This document shows positions 50,544 to 62,824 of a stretch of 64,000 nt of DNA, piece after piece. This DNA comes from Halobellus clavatus (GTDB lineage: Archaea; Halobacteriota; Halobacteria; Halobacteriales; Haloferacaceae). The position numbers were made by a program, and so were the translations under genes. Every line of letters starts with the position of its first letter. The first letter of the stretch is position 1. The DNA is taken from positions 186,001 to 250,000 of the forward strand of contig NZ_FNPB01000002.1 of assembly GCF_900107195.1 (NCBI RefSeq), read 5' to 3'. The notes beneath the pieces were generated by a model. The model did not search any database. It was not told the origin of the DNA and saw only the letters and a program-made list of their open reading frames with translations.

Positions 50544-51812
50544 TCACTCGGTCACGACGGCCGCAACCGAGGGTATCGCGTCGATGACACCGGCCGCGAT
50601 GCCGTATGCCGCCAGCGCGTGCGCCCGCGGCCAGTTGTCGAGGATGGTCGTCTCCGTGAGGTAGCCGTCGCCCTTCGAGAGGTAGTACGCGGCCGACCGC
50701 AGGAGCCACTGCTCGAAATCAGTGCCCGTGGCGGCGATCTGATAGGCACCGTCGACGGCCCGGCGCTTCACGTCGAGTAGCAGCGACCGCGGTACAGACG
50801 AGCGGCCGTCGAGGCGCTCGACTGCCGCCTTCCCAGTGGGGAAGCCGCGGAACGCTGCGAGCGCGGTCGCGAGCGTGGTCGTCTCCAGGCCGGCCAACCC
50901 GTCCCGTCGAGCCCACTGTGCGTCGTCGAGCGAGTCCTCGCCCGGTGCGAGGGTCAGGAGTCGGTTCCAGGCGGTGTCTCGCGGCGTCGTTTCCGCCCGA
51001 CGTCGCGCGTCGTACCACTCCTCGTCGTGAGCAGTCTCCGCCACGCGCGACCGGTACGTCTCGCGGGCAGCCGCGAGGTCGACCCGGACCGGCATCGACT
51101 GGCGCGCCTGGAAGGTCCGGTAGAACTGACGGGCGTCGTCGAGGTGGCGGACGGAGCGCTCGTGGTCGACGACGGCCTGGGACAGCGCCCGCTCGCGGAC
51201 GCGTTCCGGGTTCTCGTCGAGTTCGGACCGGTCGACGCGAGCGTTCCCGCCGGCGATCATCGCGACGTGCAGTCGGCGCTCGATCAGGTCGATCCACACC
51301 ATCGCCTCGGCGGCCGCATCGCTCTCGTAGTCGAGCGCGGTGCGGAGGTCCTCGAGACCGGACGCCGGTCCCGTCTGTGCGGGGCCATCGGGCCCGATCG
51401 AGACGTCGTCGAGCGCGGCAGCCGCGCCCCCGAGCGCCAGCGCGACGTATCTGACGTGATACCGGGCTTCGCTGATCGTGTCGAACGACGGTGGATGCGA
51501 TTCCTCGAGGAACGCTTCGGCGTCGGCGATGCTCCCCTGGACGCCGAAGAACCGATCGCCGTCCAGGGACCCGGCTGCACGGGCCTCTTCGACGACCGGC
51601 TTCGCCCGTGTCGTGAGTTCCCGGAGATGTTCGATCGCCGAGTTTCGGTGTGCAGGGCTGACGAGGGCGACGTCTTGGTACGACACGCCGTCGGGGTACG
51701 GGACCGCCGAGGGGCCGGCCGCGGCAACCGCTCCGACACCGAGGAGTCCGGCGACGCCGACGGCACCTCCGGTCCGGAGAAGGGCACGGCGGGAGAGAGA
51801 GGGACCAGTCAC
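50544..51812 (-). CDS. Helical exported protein with twin-arginine signal
   Basis: 422 residues from a GTG start (TGPSLSRRALLRTGGAVGVA), which has an RR pair followed by a hydrophobic stretch and Ala-rich cleavage region, but no lipobox. The mature part is nearly all helical: ALVSPAHRNSAIEHLRELTT, ARYHVRYVALALGGAAAALD, MVWIDLIERRLHVAMIAGGN and HLDDARQFYRTFQARQSMPV. No known domain. It resembles in general build the Tat lipoprotein at 28877-30214. Converges with mdh. Confidence 0.75.
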   Translation of the reverse strand: MTGPSLSRRALLRTGGAVGVAGLLGVGAVAAAGPSAVPYPDGVSYQDVALVSPAHRNSAIEHLRELTTRAKPVVEEARAAGSLDGDRFFGVQGSIADAEAFLEESHPPSFDTISEARYHVRYVALALGGAAAALDDVSIGPDGPAQTGPASGLEDLRTALDYESDAAAEAMVWIDLIERRLHVAMIAGGNARVDRSELDENPERVRERALSQAVVDHERSVRHLDDARQFYRTFQARQSMPVRVDLAAARETYRSRVAETAHDEEWYDARRRAETTPRDTAWNRLLTLAPGEDSLDDAQWARRDGLAGLETTTLATALAAFRGFPTGKAAVERLDGRSSVPRSLLLDVKRRAVDGAYQIAATGTDFEQWLLRSAAYYLSKGDGYLTETTILDNWPRAHALAAYGIAAGVIDAIPSVAAVVTE

Positions 51813-51880
51813 GGGAGCGTCTTCGGAAATGAGCCAGATACGTCTTGTCCTAATTGCGGTCGGGGATGGCCCTCGCGACT

Positions 51881-52279
51881 TTACGCGCGCGCCGGTTGCA
51901 GTTCGGAGACGTAGGAGGCCAGATCGGTCGTCGTGACCATCCCGATGACGGCGCCTCCGTCGTCGACGACGGGGACGTGGTGGATTCCGTGCTCGATCAT
52001 CGATTCGGCGACCTGTGCGATCGGGACCTGTGCGGTCGTCGTCACCGCGGTGTCGGACATATACTCCGAGACCGGCGTCTGGTCTTTCGGCCGTCGCTCG
52101 GCGACGATCCGCACGAAGTCGGTGTTCGTGAGGATGCCCACGAGGTGGCCGTCGTCGACCACGACGACAGAACCGATCTCCTCGTCGAGCATCTTCTTCG
52201 CGGCGTCTTCGACCAGCGTGTCCGGAGTGACGGTCTGCACCGGCGAGGACATCACGCGTGCAACGAAAATATCGTCCAT
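51881..52279 (-). CDS. Two-CBS-domain protein
   Basis: 132 residues from MDDIFVARVMSSPVQTVTPD. Two CBS repeats: DTLVEDAAKKMLDEEIGSVV with VVDDGHLVGILTNTDFVRIV, and AQVPIAQVAESMIEHGIHHV with VVDDGGAVIGMVTTTDLASY. Stand-alone CBS pairs bind adenine nucleotides and act as energy sensors for partner enzymes or channels. The partner is not indicated by the neighbours. TATA-like sequence on the minus strand lies near 52301-52309. Confidence 0.9.
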   Translation of the reverse strand: MDDIFVARVMSSPVQTVTPDTLVEDAAKKMLDEEIGSVVVVDDGHLVGILTNTDFVRIVAERRPKDQTPVSEYMSDTAVTTTAQVPIAQVAESMIEHGIHHVPVVDDGGAVIGMVTTTDLASYVSELQPARA

Positions 52280-52516
52280 ACCACCACATACCCGATCAAC
52301 GACTATTAAGGATTCTGCAGGCGGCGATTCCGTCGGGGTCGCCCGATCGACGCGAGCGTTTATGTCCGATCGGGGGACCAACACCTCCGTGACGTAAGCG
52401 ACACCCCGCGTCGGGCCGCGGTCGTTCGGCACGCCGGCGCGGGATGCGACTCGGAGGGCCGGTGCCGACTGCTCGCCTGCACTGAGCAACTGCGTCTTCC
52501 TGCTCCAAAATCGGCT

Positions 52517-52584
52517 CGACCGTCCGCTCACAACCGTTCCTCGACCGGTCCGGCCGATCGCTCACAACCGCTCCCGGATCGTTT
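52517..52584. repeat. Direct duplication at the 3' end of uvrC
   Basis: Two 34-bp units (52517-52550 and 52551-52584) with 25 of 34 identical bases; both contain CGCTCACAACCG. The second unit contains the uvrC stop codon (TCA at 52562-52564) and its last codons, so the end of uvrC appears to have been copied downstream. Confidence 0.6.
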
Positions 52585-54295
52585 CGGCCGTTCGCTCGCC
52601 CACGCCCGGCACGTCGATCAGGTCTGCCGTGGAGGCCGCACGAACGTTCTCGACGCTCCCGAACCGACGGAGCAGCGCTTCCCGTGTCTGTTCGCCGACG
52701 CCCGGCACGTCTTCGAGAACCGTGCTCACCTCGTCGCGGAGCGTCTGGTGGTACTGGACGGCGAAGCGGTGCGCCTCGTCGCGGACGCGCTGGAGGACGT
52801 GCAGTCCGGGGTGGTCGTCGTCCCAGTCGTGGACGCCGTCGGGCGTGACGACTAGCTCCTGCTCCTTCGCGAGCGCCACCGCCGGCACGTCCCAGCCAGT
52901 TTCGGCGAGCGCGTCGGTCGCCGCACCGAGTTGTCCCTCGCCGCCGTCGATGAGCAAGAGGTCCGGGTCGGGGCGGTCGTCGCGCCCGTCGATCGCTCGC
53001 TCGGCCCGCCAGCGGACGAGGTCACGCATCCGCGCGTAGTCGTCGTTGCCGTCGGTGAGTCGCTTCCGGCGGTACGCCGACTTCTCTGCGGAGCCGTCGA
53101 CGAAGCAGACGTCGCTGCCGACGACGGCCTTCCCCTGCGCGTGGCTCACGTCGAAGCCCTCGATCCTGGAGACCGAATCCACCCCCAGTCCGTCGGCGAG
53201 TGCCCCCAACTCGTCGCCGCGGTCGGGGCCGCTTCGGGCGTTCTTGAGCGCGAGGTCGACGAGCTTCGCTTCTCGACCCGCCCCGGGAACGCGAACGTCG
53301 ACGCCCTCGGCGTTCAGCCACGCTGTCACGTCCGCGTCGTCGGGGCGCTCCGAGCAGAGAACCGTGTCCGGGAGGTCGCGCTCGGCGTAGAACTGCGTGA
53401 GAAACGCCGTGAGGACGGCTGCAGAGCGTTCGCCGCCGTCCGGGGCGTCGAGCCGGTGCCGAGAGCGGTCGACAAGCTGTCCGCGCTCGCTGTGGAGCCT
53501 GGCAACGGTCGCGGTGTCCCCCTCGACGGCCACACCGAGCACGTCCACGGCGCGCTCGTCGGACTGCGTCGCGACCGCCTCCTCGCCCTCACCGTGAAAC
53601 GATTCGACCGCGTCGAGTCGGTCCCGCAGGTTCGCCGCTCGCTCGAACTCCTCGGCCTCGGCAGCGGCCGCCATCTCACGGCGAAGCGGATCCGCCAGGA
53701 CGCCCGTCTCGCCCTCGAAGAACCGGACGACTGACTGCACGTCGTCCCGGTAGGCGTCGGCGCCGATCTCACCGGTACACGGGGCGCTGCAGAGCCCCAT
53801 CTCGTAGTCGAGACAGGGCCGGTCTCGGCCGGCGTACTTGTGATCCGAGCAGCCGCGGAGTCCGTAGGTCTCCCTGAGTGCCTTCACGGCGGTCTCGACG
53901 CGCCCTTTGTCGGTGAAGGGGCCGAAGACCGTCGCCCCGGGCTCTGGGTCCCGCGTCACCTCGATTCGGGGGACGGCGTGATCGGTGAGTTGCACCAGCG
54001 GATAGGACTTGTCGTCCTTCAATCGGACGTTGTACCGGGGCTGGTGGCGCTTGATCAGGTTTGCCTCGAGTAGCAGCGCCTGGGTCTCTGTGTCCGTGAC
54101 GGCGACGTCGATCGACCGCGCGCGGTCGACCATCTGGCGGATCCGTTCGCCGCGCGGATCGGCGTACGACCGCACGCGGTCGCGGAGGTCCACGGCCTTG
54201 CCGACGTAGAGGACGTCCTCACCGTCGAGGAACTGATAGACACCGGGATCGGTCGGCAACGCCGCGGCGCGATCGCGGAGGTCGCTGCGCTCCAT
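52562..54295 (-). CDS. uvrC: Excinuclease ABC subunit C
   Basis: 577 residues from [20 protein letters not shown]. Dual-incision nuclease of bacterial-type nucleotide excision repair; haloarchaea obtained uvrABC by transfer. N-terminal GIY-YIG nuclease: [20 protein letters not shown] with the catalytic residues, then a zinc/Cys segment [20 protein letters not shown] and [21 protein letters not shown] domain [20 protein letters not shown], the RNase-H-like endonuclease ([20 protein letters not shown] and [20 protein letters not shown]), and C-terminal helix-hairpin-helix repeats ([20 protein letters not shown]). The 3' end is duplicated downstream. Confidence 0.95.
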   Translation of the reverse strand: MERSDLRDRAAALPTDPGVYQFLDGEDVLYVGKAVDLRDRVRSYADPRGERIRQMVDRARSIDVAVTDTETQALLLEANLIKRHQPRYNVRLKDDKSYPLVQLTDHAVPRIEVTRDPEPGATVFGPFTDKGRVETAVKALRETYGLRGCSDHKYAGRDRPCLDYEMGLCSAPCTGEIGADAYRDDVQSVVRFFEGETGVLADPLRREMAAAAEAEEFERAANLRDRLDAVESFHGEGEEAVATQSDERAVDVLGVAVEGDTATVARLHSERGQLVDRSRHRLDAPDGGERSAAVLTAFLTQFYAERDLPDTVLCSERPDDADVTAWLNAEGVDVRVPGAGREAKLVDLALKNARSGPDRGDELGALADGLGVDSVSRIEGFDVSHAQGKAVVGSDVCFVDGSAEKSAYRRKRLTDGNDDYARMRDLVRWRAERAIDGRDDRPDPDLLLIDGGEGQLGAATDALAETGWDVPAVALAKEQELVVTPDGVHDWDDDHPGLHVLQRVRDEAHRFAVQYHQTLRDEVSTVLEDVPGVGEQTREALLRRFGSVENVRAASTADLIDVPGVGERTAETIRERL

Positions 54296-54409
54296 CGCTC
54301 CAGCGTAGCGGCGCGAACGGCTTGAGCGTGACGCGACGGGCCGGGCGGCAGCCCCCTCGCCGACTGCGCGAGACGGCAGGTACAAACCGCGCCTTGACGA
54401 TCATCCCGT

Positions 54410-54703
54410 ATGGACGAAGACGAGAACCGGAGTCACGACGACCCCGTCCGCTGTTGGCTCGTCGAACGGACGTACACGGATCGCGGACTCGTCGATATGG
54501 TGTACGCGACGCCCGACGGCTCGGCCGTCCGGCGGAAGCAGATCTCGACGACCATTATGCGCCAGCGCGGGACCGAAGCGACGGCCGCCGTCACCGTCGA
54601 CGCCGACGACCTCGAACCGGTCGGCGATCAGGACACGCGCGAGCGGTACGCGACGGAGGTCGAGCGGATGCGCGAACAGCACGGCCCCGACGAAGAGGTC
54701 TGA
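54410..54703 (+). CDS. Conserved small haloarchaeal protein
   Basis: 97 residues, soluble and acidic. NRSHDDPVRCWLVERTYTDR, then GLVDMVYATPDGSAVRRKQI, STTIMRQRGTEATAAVTVDA and the Glu-rich tail QDTRERYATEVERMREQHGP. No domain recognised. The opening VRCWLVERTYTDRGLVDMVY looks familiar as a short haloarchaeal DUF. It has a single Cys and no membrane segment. It is divergent from uvrC and followed by an ABC exporter gene pair. Confidence 0.75.
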   Translation: MDEDENRSHDDPVRCWLVERTYTDRGLVDMVYATPDGSAVRRKQISTTIMRQRGTEATAAVTVDADDLEPVGDQDTRERYATEVERMREQHGPDEEV

Positions 54704-54772
54704 CCCGCGATCGCCCCGAACCGCCGTCGAACGGCGGCAGACCGATTTCAGACCTGATTTTCGCACCAAACG

Positions 54773-54779
54773 CTTTAAC
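54773..54779 (+). promoter_or_regulatory. TATA box of the ABC exporter
   Basis: CTTTAAC is centred 27 bases before the ATG at 54803 and should drive both ABC genes. Confidence 0.6.
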
Positions 54780-54802
54780 AGCAAACCTGACAATCCTCGC
54801 CT

Positions 54803-55963
54803 ATGGCTGCTATCGAACTCGACGGGGTGACGAAACGGTTCGACGACGTCACCGCCGTCTCGGACCTCTCGCTGACGGTCGAGGATGGAGAGGTCTTCGG
54901 CTTTCTCGGCCCTAACGGCGCCGGGAAGTCGACCACGATCAATCTCCTTCTCGACTTTGTCCGCCCGACGACGGGTACTGTGACGGTCCTCGGACACGAC
55001 GCGCGCGAAGAGAGCGTCGCGGTCCGCGAACGGACCGGCGTCCTCCCGGAGGGATTCGACGTGTACGATCGGCTGACGGGTCGTGCGCACGTCGAATTCG
55101 CGATCGATTCGAAAGAGGTGGACGTCGACCCCGACGACGTCTTGGACCGCGTCGGCCTCGCGGACGCGGCCGACAGACAAGCCGGTGGCTACTCGAAGGG
55201 GATGCGACAGCGCCTCGCGCTCGCGATGGCACTGGTCGGCGACCCCGACCTCCTCGTCCTCGACGAGCCCTCCTCGGGACTGGATCCCGCCGGCGCGAAG
55301 GAGATGCGCGAGATCGTCCTCGAAGAGGCCGAGCGCGGCACGACCGTCTTCTTCTCGAGTCACATCCTCGAACAGGTCGAAGCCGTCTGCGACCGCGTCG
55401 GCATCCTCCGCGAGGGTGAACTGGTCGCGGTCGACTCTATCGCGGGGCTCCGCGAGGCGTCGGACGCAGACGCCACGCTCAGCGTCGCCGTCGGCGATCC
55501 CGTCGACGACGACGTGCTCGAATCGGTGCGCGCACTCGACGGGGTTCAGCGCGTCGAGCGCAGTACCGAGGGCGGTCTCCGCGTCGGCTGCGACAGCGAC
55601 GCCAAGACCCGGGTCGTGACCGCGCTGGAGGACAACGGCGTCACTGTCACAGACTTCACGACCGACGAGGCGTCGCTCGAAGACCTGTTCCTCGCGTACA
55701 CCGAAGGCGAGCGTGACGAACCGACAGACGCCGACGCGTCGGTCGCGGCGGACGACGGAGAGGCGGACGCCGACACGACCGCCAGTCGCGACTCGACTGC
55801 GACCAGCGATCCGGCCGCCGACAGCGGAGAGACCGCTGACAGCGATACCGCCGCCGGCGCTGAAGACGCGGACGCCGATTCGGCCGCCGACGAATCCGAC
55901 GGTGACGAGACCGACGCGCCGGACGCCGGAGACGAGGCCATCGAAGAGGAGGTACAGCGATGA
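54803..55963 (+). CDS. ABC transporter ATP-binding protein
   Basis: 386 residues. Drug- or polymer-export type ATPase. Walker A GFLGPNGAGKSTTINLLLDF, ABC signature AGGYSKGMRQRLALAMALVG, Walker B LLVLDEPSSGLDPAGAKEMR, and the switch His in STVFFSSHILEQVEAVCDRV (written as ...SSHIL...). After the C-terminal domain typical of such exporters (to about 300) comes an unusual ~85-residue Asp/Ala/Thr/Ser-rich tail, probably disordered and highly acidic. Its stop overlaps the permease start. Confidence 0.93.
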   Translation: MAAIELDGVTKRFDDVTAVSDLSLTVEDGEVFGFLGPNGAGKSTTINLLLDFVRPTTGTVTVLGHDAREESVAVRERTGVLPEGFDVYDRLTGRAHVEFAIDSKEVDVDPDDVLDRVGLADAADRQAGGYSKGMRQRLALAMALVGDPDLLVLDEPSSGLDPAGAKEMREIVLEEAERGTTVFFSSHILEQVEAVCDRVGILREGELVAVDSIAGLREASDADATLSVAVGDPVDDDVLESVRALDGVQRVERSTEGGLRVGCDSDAKTRVVTALEDNGVTVTDFTTDEASLEDLFLAYTEGERDEPTDADASVAADDGEADADTTASRDSTATSDPAADSGETADSDTAAGAEDADADSAADESDGDETDAPDAGDEAIEEEVQR

Positions 55964-56877
55964 GCTGGCAGGCCGTCGCCCGCAAGGAGTTCCGCGACGC
56001 GATCCGCTCGCGATGGCTCCACGGATCGACGCTGTTCTTCGCCCTTTTCCTCGGTGGGGCCTCCGCGCTGTTCTTCGGCGTCCTGCTCGGGCCCGAGAGC
56101 CGCCAGGTGTCGAACCTCTTCGGCTTCTTCGCGAGCCTGGGAGTGTTCAGCTTCTCGTTCCCCGGGCTGCTCGCACTCGTCCTCGGCTTCATCGCGCTCT
56201 CGACCTCCTACGGATCGATCACCGAAGAGCGCGAGACGGGCTCGGTGAAGCTCCTGCTGTCGCTGCCGAACTCGCGGCTCGACGTGATGATCGGGAAGTT
56301 GCTCGGCCGCTCGGCGGTCGTCGTCGCCGCGCTCTTGGTCGGCTTCCTCGCGACGTTCGTCATTCTCGTCGCGACGGGGTCGCGCCTCGAACTCGGCTCG
56401 TTCGTCCCCCAGGTCGCGCTCACGGCGCTCTTGGGTGCCGCGTTCGTCTCCGTCGGGTTGAGTCTCTCCGCGCTCGCGGACTCGAACCGCGAGGCGACGC
56501 TCGCGACGATGGGACTGTACCTCGTCTTCGCGATCCTCTGGGGTTCGATCGCCGAGGGGATCCCGAAGCTCATCAACTACGCCGCCGAGCAAGTCGGGAT
56601 GAGCGTCGCCGAACTCACGCGGGTGAAGATCGGTGTCTTCCTGAAGTACCTGAACCCGCTGAAGACCTACGAGACGCTGGCGGCACAGTTGTACTACGGT
56701 CCCGCCCAGGCGCGCCTCGTCAGCACGACGTTCGGTGAGCGGACGATCCTCGCGCCCGTGCTGGAGGGATCGCCGCCGTTCTACTTCACGGGGTGGTTCC
56801 TCTTTCTCGTCCTCCTGGCGTGGATCGTGCTCCCCGCGGCGGTCGGCTACTGGTCGTTCGAGCGCGCCGACCTCTGA
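55960..56877 (+). CDS. ABC transporter permease
   Basis: 305 residues, six predicted membrane segments, of the ABC-2 export permease type: MSWQAVARKEFRDAIRSRWL with the elbow-like N-terminal helix, FIALSTSYGSITEERETGSV with the conserved ERE, KLLLSLPNSRLDVMIGKLLG, and late helices up to VLPAAVGYWSFERADL. Coupled to the ATPase by ATGA. The ERETG motif region is typical of NosY- or bacteriocin-exporter-like permeases; the cargo cannot be told. Confidence 0.9.
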   Translation: MSWQAVARKEFRDAIRSRWLHGSTLFFALFLGGASALFFGVLLGPESRQVSNLFGFFASLGVFSFSFPGLLALVLGFIALSTSYGSITEERETGSVKLLLSLPNSRLDVMIGKLLGRSAVVVAALLVGFLATFVILVATGSRLELGSFVPQVALTALLGAAFVSVGLSLSALADSNREATLATMGLYLVFAILWGSIAEGIPKLINYAAEQVGMSVAELTRVKIGVFLKYLNPLKTYETLAAQLYYGPAQARLVSTTFGERTILAPVLEGSPPFYFTGWFLFLVLLAWIVLPAAVGYWSFERADL

Positions 56878-56886
56878 TCGGCCGCG

Positions 56887-57129
56887 TCAATCCGCGCCCG
56901 TACTCGGAGCGCTCCCCCAACTTCCGAGCCACGTCAACACGGCCGCCAGCGCCACGACGGCACCCGACACGCCGGCGAGTGCGAAGATCGGGCCGTCCTG
57001 GTAGCCCGAAGTCATATATCCGGTATCGGCGAGGGCGACGAGGCCGACGCCGAGCAGGAAGACGATGGCCAGTAACAGGCGGCGGATCGAGCGGAGCAGT
57101 GCGGTCGTCTCGGCGGTCTCGGAGGGCAC
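56887..57129 (-). CDS. Small two-helix membrane protein
   Basis: 80 residues, two transmembrane segments (about 17-36 and 48-68): LRSIRRLLLAIVFLLGVGLV and GPIFALAGVSGAVVALAAVL. The N terminus is polar with an Arg pair, and the C terminus is short and Ser/Thr-rich. Unrecognised family. It converges with the ABC permease (9-base gap) and lies 75 bases upstream of ligA on the same strand orientation (ligA stop at 57205). Confidence 0.75.
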   Translation of the reverse strand: MPSETAETTALLRSIRRLLLAIVFLLGVGLVALADTGYMTSGYQDGPIFALAGVSGAVVALAAVLTWLGSWGSAPSTGAD

Positions 57130-57204
57130 GGTCCCGCTTCGTGCACCGGCCGTAAGAATCCACGCTCGTCGCTTGTCGTGGAGTGATATCGATCCGCCCC
57201 GGTC

Positions 57205-60707
<3,503 letters not shown>

Positions 60708-60765
60708 GCGGCCGATGAGCGGTCACCGACCGCACTGATTCTGCGGCAAACGGCGTCTGGGACGG

Positions 60766-61332
60766 TCAGCCCTCCGACGACAGTTCCGTCGTCACCGTCG
60801 CCGGGTTCCCTTGCACGACCACGCCCTCGGGGACGTCGCTCGTCACGACCGCGCCCGACCCGACGACGCTGTCGTCCCCGACAGAGACGCCGGGGTTGAG
60901 TACCGCTTGTCCGCCGATCCAGACGTTATCGCCGACAGTGACCGGCTCACCGTACTCTAAGCCGTCGGCCCGCTGCGCCGGGTCCAGCGGGTGGGTCGCG
61001 GTGTAGATGTGGACGCCCGGACCGAGCAGGCAGTCATCGCCGATCGTCACCGGGCACACGTCCAGGACGACGCAGTCGACGTTCGCGTAGCACGCGTCCC
61101 CGACGTGGATGTTGTCACCGTAGTCGCAGCGGAACGGCGGTTCGATGCGACACTCCTCGCCGACTGTTCCGAGGAGTTCCTCGAGCAGTTCCCGTCGGCG
61201 GTTCGTCTCGGTTGCCGCCGTCCGGTTGTACTCCTCCGTGAGCGCCCGCGCCTCGTTCCGGGCGGCGACCAGGTCGGGGTCGTCGGCGTCGTACAACTCG
61301 CCACGGAGCATCTTCTCGCGCTCGGTGTGCAT
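60766..61332 (-). CDS. Hexapeptide-repeat O-acetyltransferase (maltose/galactoside type)
   Basis: 188 residues from MHTEREKMLRGELYDADDPD, which is the usual N-terminal start of maltose/galactoside acetyltransferases. Left-handed beta-helix repeats: VGEECRIEPPFRCDYGDNIH, VGDACYANVDCVVLDVCPVT, IGDDCLLGPGVHIYTATHPL and VGDNVWIGGQAVLNPGVSVG. These trimeric enzymes acetylate a hydroxyl of sugars or related acceptors using acetyl-CoA. The acceptor is not known. Divergent from the sulfhydrylase gene. Confidence 0.88.
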   Translation of the reverse strand: MHTEREKMLRGELYDADDPDLVAARNEARALTEEYNRTAATETNRRRELLEELLGTVGEECRIEPPFRCDYGDNIHVGDACYANVDCVVLDVCPVTIGDDCLLGPGVHIYTATHPLDPAQRADGLEYGEPVTVGDNVWIGGQAVLNPGVSVGDDSVVGSGAVVTSDVPEGVVVQGNPATVTTELSSEG

Positions 61333-61431
61333 ACGCGCTGCCCCGTCCCGGAGCCCGATAGCTGTTTTGCGAGTCCGTGTCGTGGCCGTGACAGCTGGGG
61401 CCGACCCGCACGCGCTCCGGGCGTAACCGAC

Positions 61432-61440
61432 GGTTATAAG
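61432..61440 (+). promoter_or_regulatory. TATA box of the methionine-pathway pair
   Basis: GGTTATAAG at 61432-61440 is followed by an AT-rich stretch (TATGCATAATATACATA, 61454-61470) just before the ATG at 61472. The predicted start near 61464 gives a leader of about 8 bases, and the AT-rich block lies inside the initiation region. Confidence 0.55.
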
Positions 61441-61471
61441 CCTACAAGAGAATATGCATAATATACATAGT

Positions 61472-62824
61472 ATGGTCGATGGGCTCCACACCCGGAGTCT
61501 CCACGCCGGTCAAGAACCGGACGAGACGACGGGCGCTCGCGCGCCGCCGATCTATCAGACCACCTCCTACGCCTTCGAGGACGCCGATCACGCCGCGGAC
61601 CTCTACGCGCTGGAGGCCGACGGCGACGTCTACTCGCGGATCTCGAACCCGACGACGCGGATGCTCGAAGAGCGACTCGCGGCGCTGGAGGGCGGTGTCG
61701 CCGCGGTCGCGACCGCCTCGGGGATGGCCGCGCTCGACTCGGCGACGAGCATCCTCGCGAGTGCGGGCGACAACGTCGTCGCCGCCGCCGATATGTACGG
61801 CGGGACCGCGACGTATCTGACCAAGATGGCGACGCGCCGCGGCGTCGACGTCCGGGTCGTGGACACGCTCGACTACGAGGCCTTCGCCGACGAGATCGAC
61901 GAGAACACCGCCTTCGTTCACGTCGAGACGATCGCCAACCCGTCGCTCAAGACGCCCGACTTCGAGCGCCTCGCCGACGTGGCGCACGCCGCGGCCGCCC
62001 CGTTGTTCGTCGACAACACGTTCGCGACGCCGTACCTCTGCCGGCCGATCGAACACGGCGCGGACCTCGTCTGGGAGTCGACGACGAAGTGGATCCACGG
62101 TTCGGGGACGACCGTCGGCGGCATCCTGGTCGACGGCGGGACGTTCCCCTGGCAACACGCCGACTACGACGAACTCTCCGGCGAGAACCCCGCGTTCGGG
62201 ATCGACTTCGTCGAGCGGTACGGCGCGGCGGCCTTCGCCAACGCGGTCCGTCAGCGCGCGCTCCGGACGCTCGGCAATCAGCAGTCGCCGTTCGACGCCT
62301 GGCAGACGCTCCAGGGGCTGGAGACGCTTCCGCTCCGAATGCAGCGGCACTGCGAGAACGCCCGCACGGTCGCCGAGTTCCTCCGCGATCACGAGGACGT
62401 CGCGTGGGTCTCGTATCCCGGATTCGAATCGCATCCGACTCACGAGAACGCGACGCGGTATCTCGGTTCGGACGAGACCGGAGCGAGCCCCGGAGAGCGC
62501 GATTCGCCGACGTACGGCGGGATGGTCACGTTCGGCCTCGACGCCGGTTTCGAGGCGGCCAAGCGGACCTGCGAGGAGACCGAACTCGCCTCCTTCCTCG
62601 CGAACATCGGTGACGCGAAGACGCTCGTGATCCACCCCGCGTCGACGACACACGCCCAGTTGAGCGAGGCCGAACAGCGCGCCGCGGGCCTCAGTCCCGA
62701 GATGCTCCGCCTCTCGGTGGGGATCGAGGACGCGGCCGACGTCGTCGCAGACCTCGACCGCGCGATCCGATCGGCGACCCAAAGCGTTTCGGGCGGGAGT
62801 GCGAACTCGGGGGAGAACGAATGA
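61472..62824 (+). CDS. O-acetylhomoserine sulfhydrylase / Cys-Met metabolism PLP enzyme
   Basis: 450 residues from [20 protein letters not shown]. Gamma-family PLP enzyme. [20 protein letters not shown], then [40 protein letters not shown], the PLP lysine in [20 protein letters not shown] and [20 protein letters not shown] near the end. In this family O-acetylhomoserine reacts with sulfide (to homocysteine) or methanethiol (to methionine). The following gene metX makes its substrate, and the two overlap by ATGA, so they form one methionine-pathway operon. Confidence 0.93.
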   Translation: MVDGLHTRSLHAGQEPDETTGARAPPIYQTTSYAFEDADHAADLYALEADGDVYSRISNPTTRMLEERLAALEGGVAAVATASGMAALDSATSILASAGDNVVAAADMYGGTATYLTKMATRRGVDVRVVDTLDYEAFADEIDENTAFVHVETIANPSLKTPDFERLADVAHAAAAPLFVDNTFATPYLCRPIEHGADLVWESTTKWIHGSGTTVGGILVDGGTFPWQHADYDELSGENPAFGIDFVERYGAAAFANAVRQRALRTLGNQQSPFDAWQTLQGLETLPLRMQRHCENARTVAEFLRDHEDVAWVSYPGFESHPTHENATRYLGSDETGASPGERDSPTYGGMVTFGLDAGFEAAKRTCEETELASFLANIGDAKTLVIHPASTTHAQLSEAEQRAAGLSPEMLRLSVGIEDAADVVADLDRAIRSATQSVSGGSANSGENE

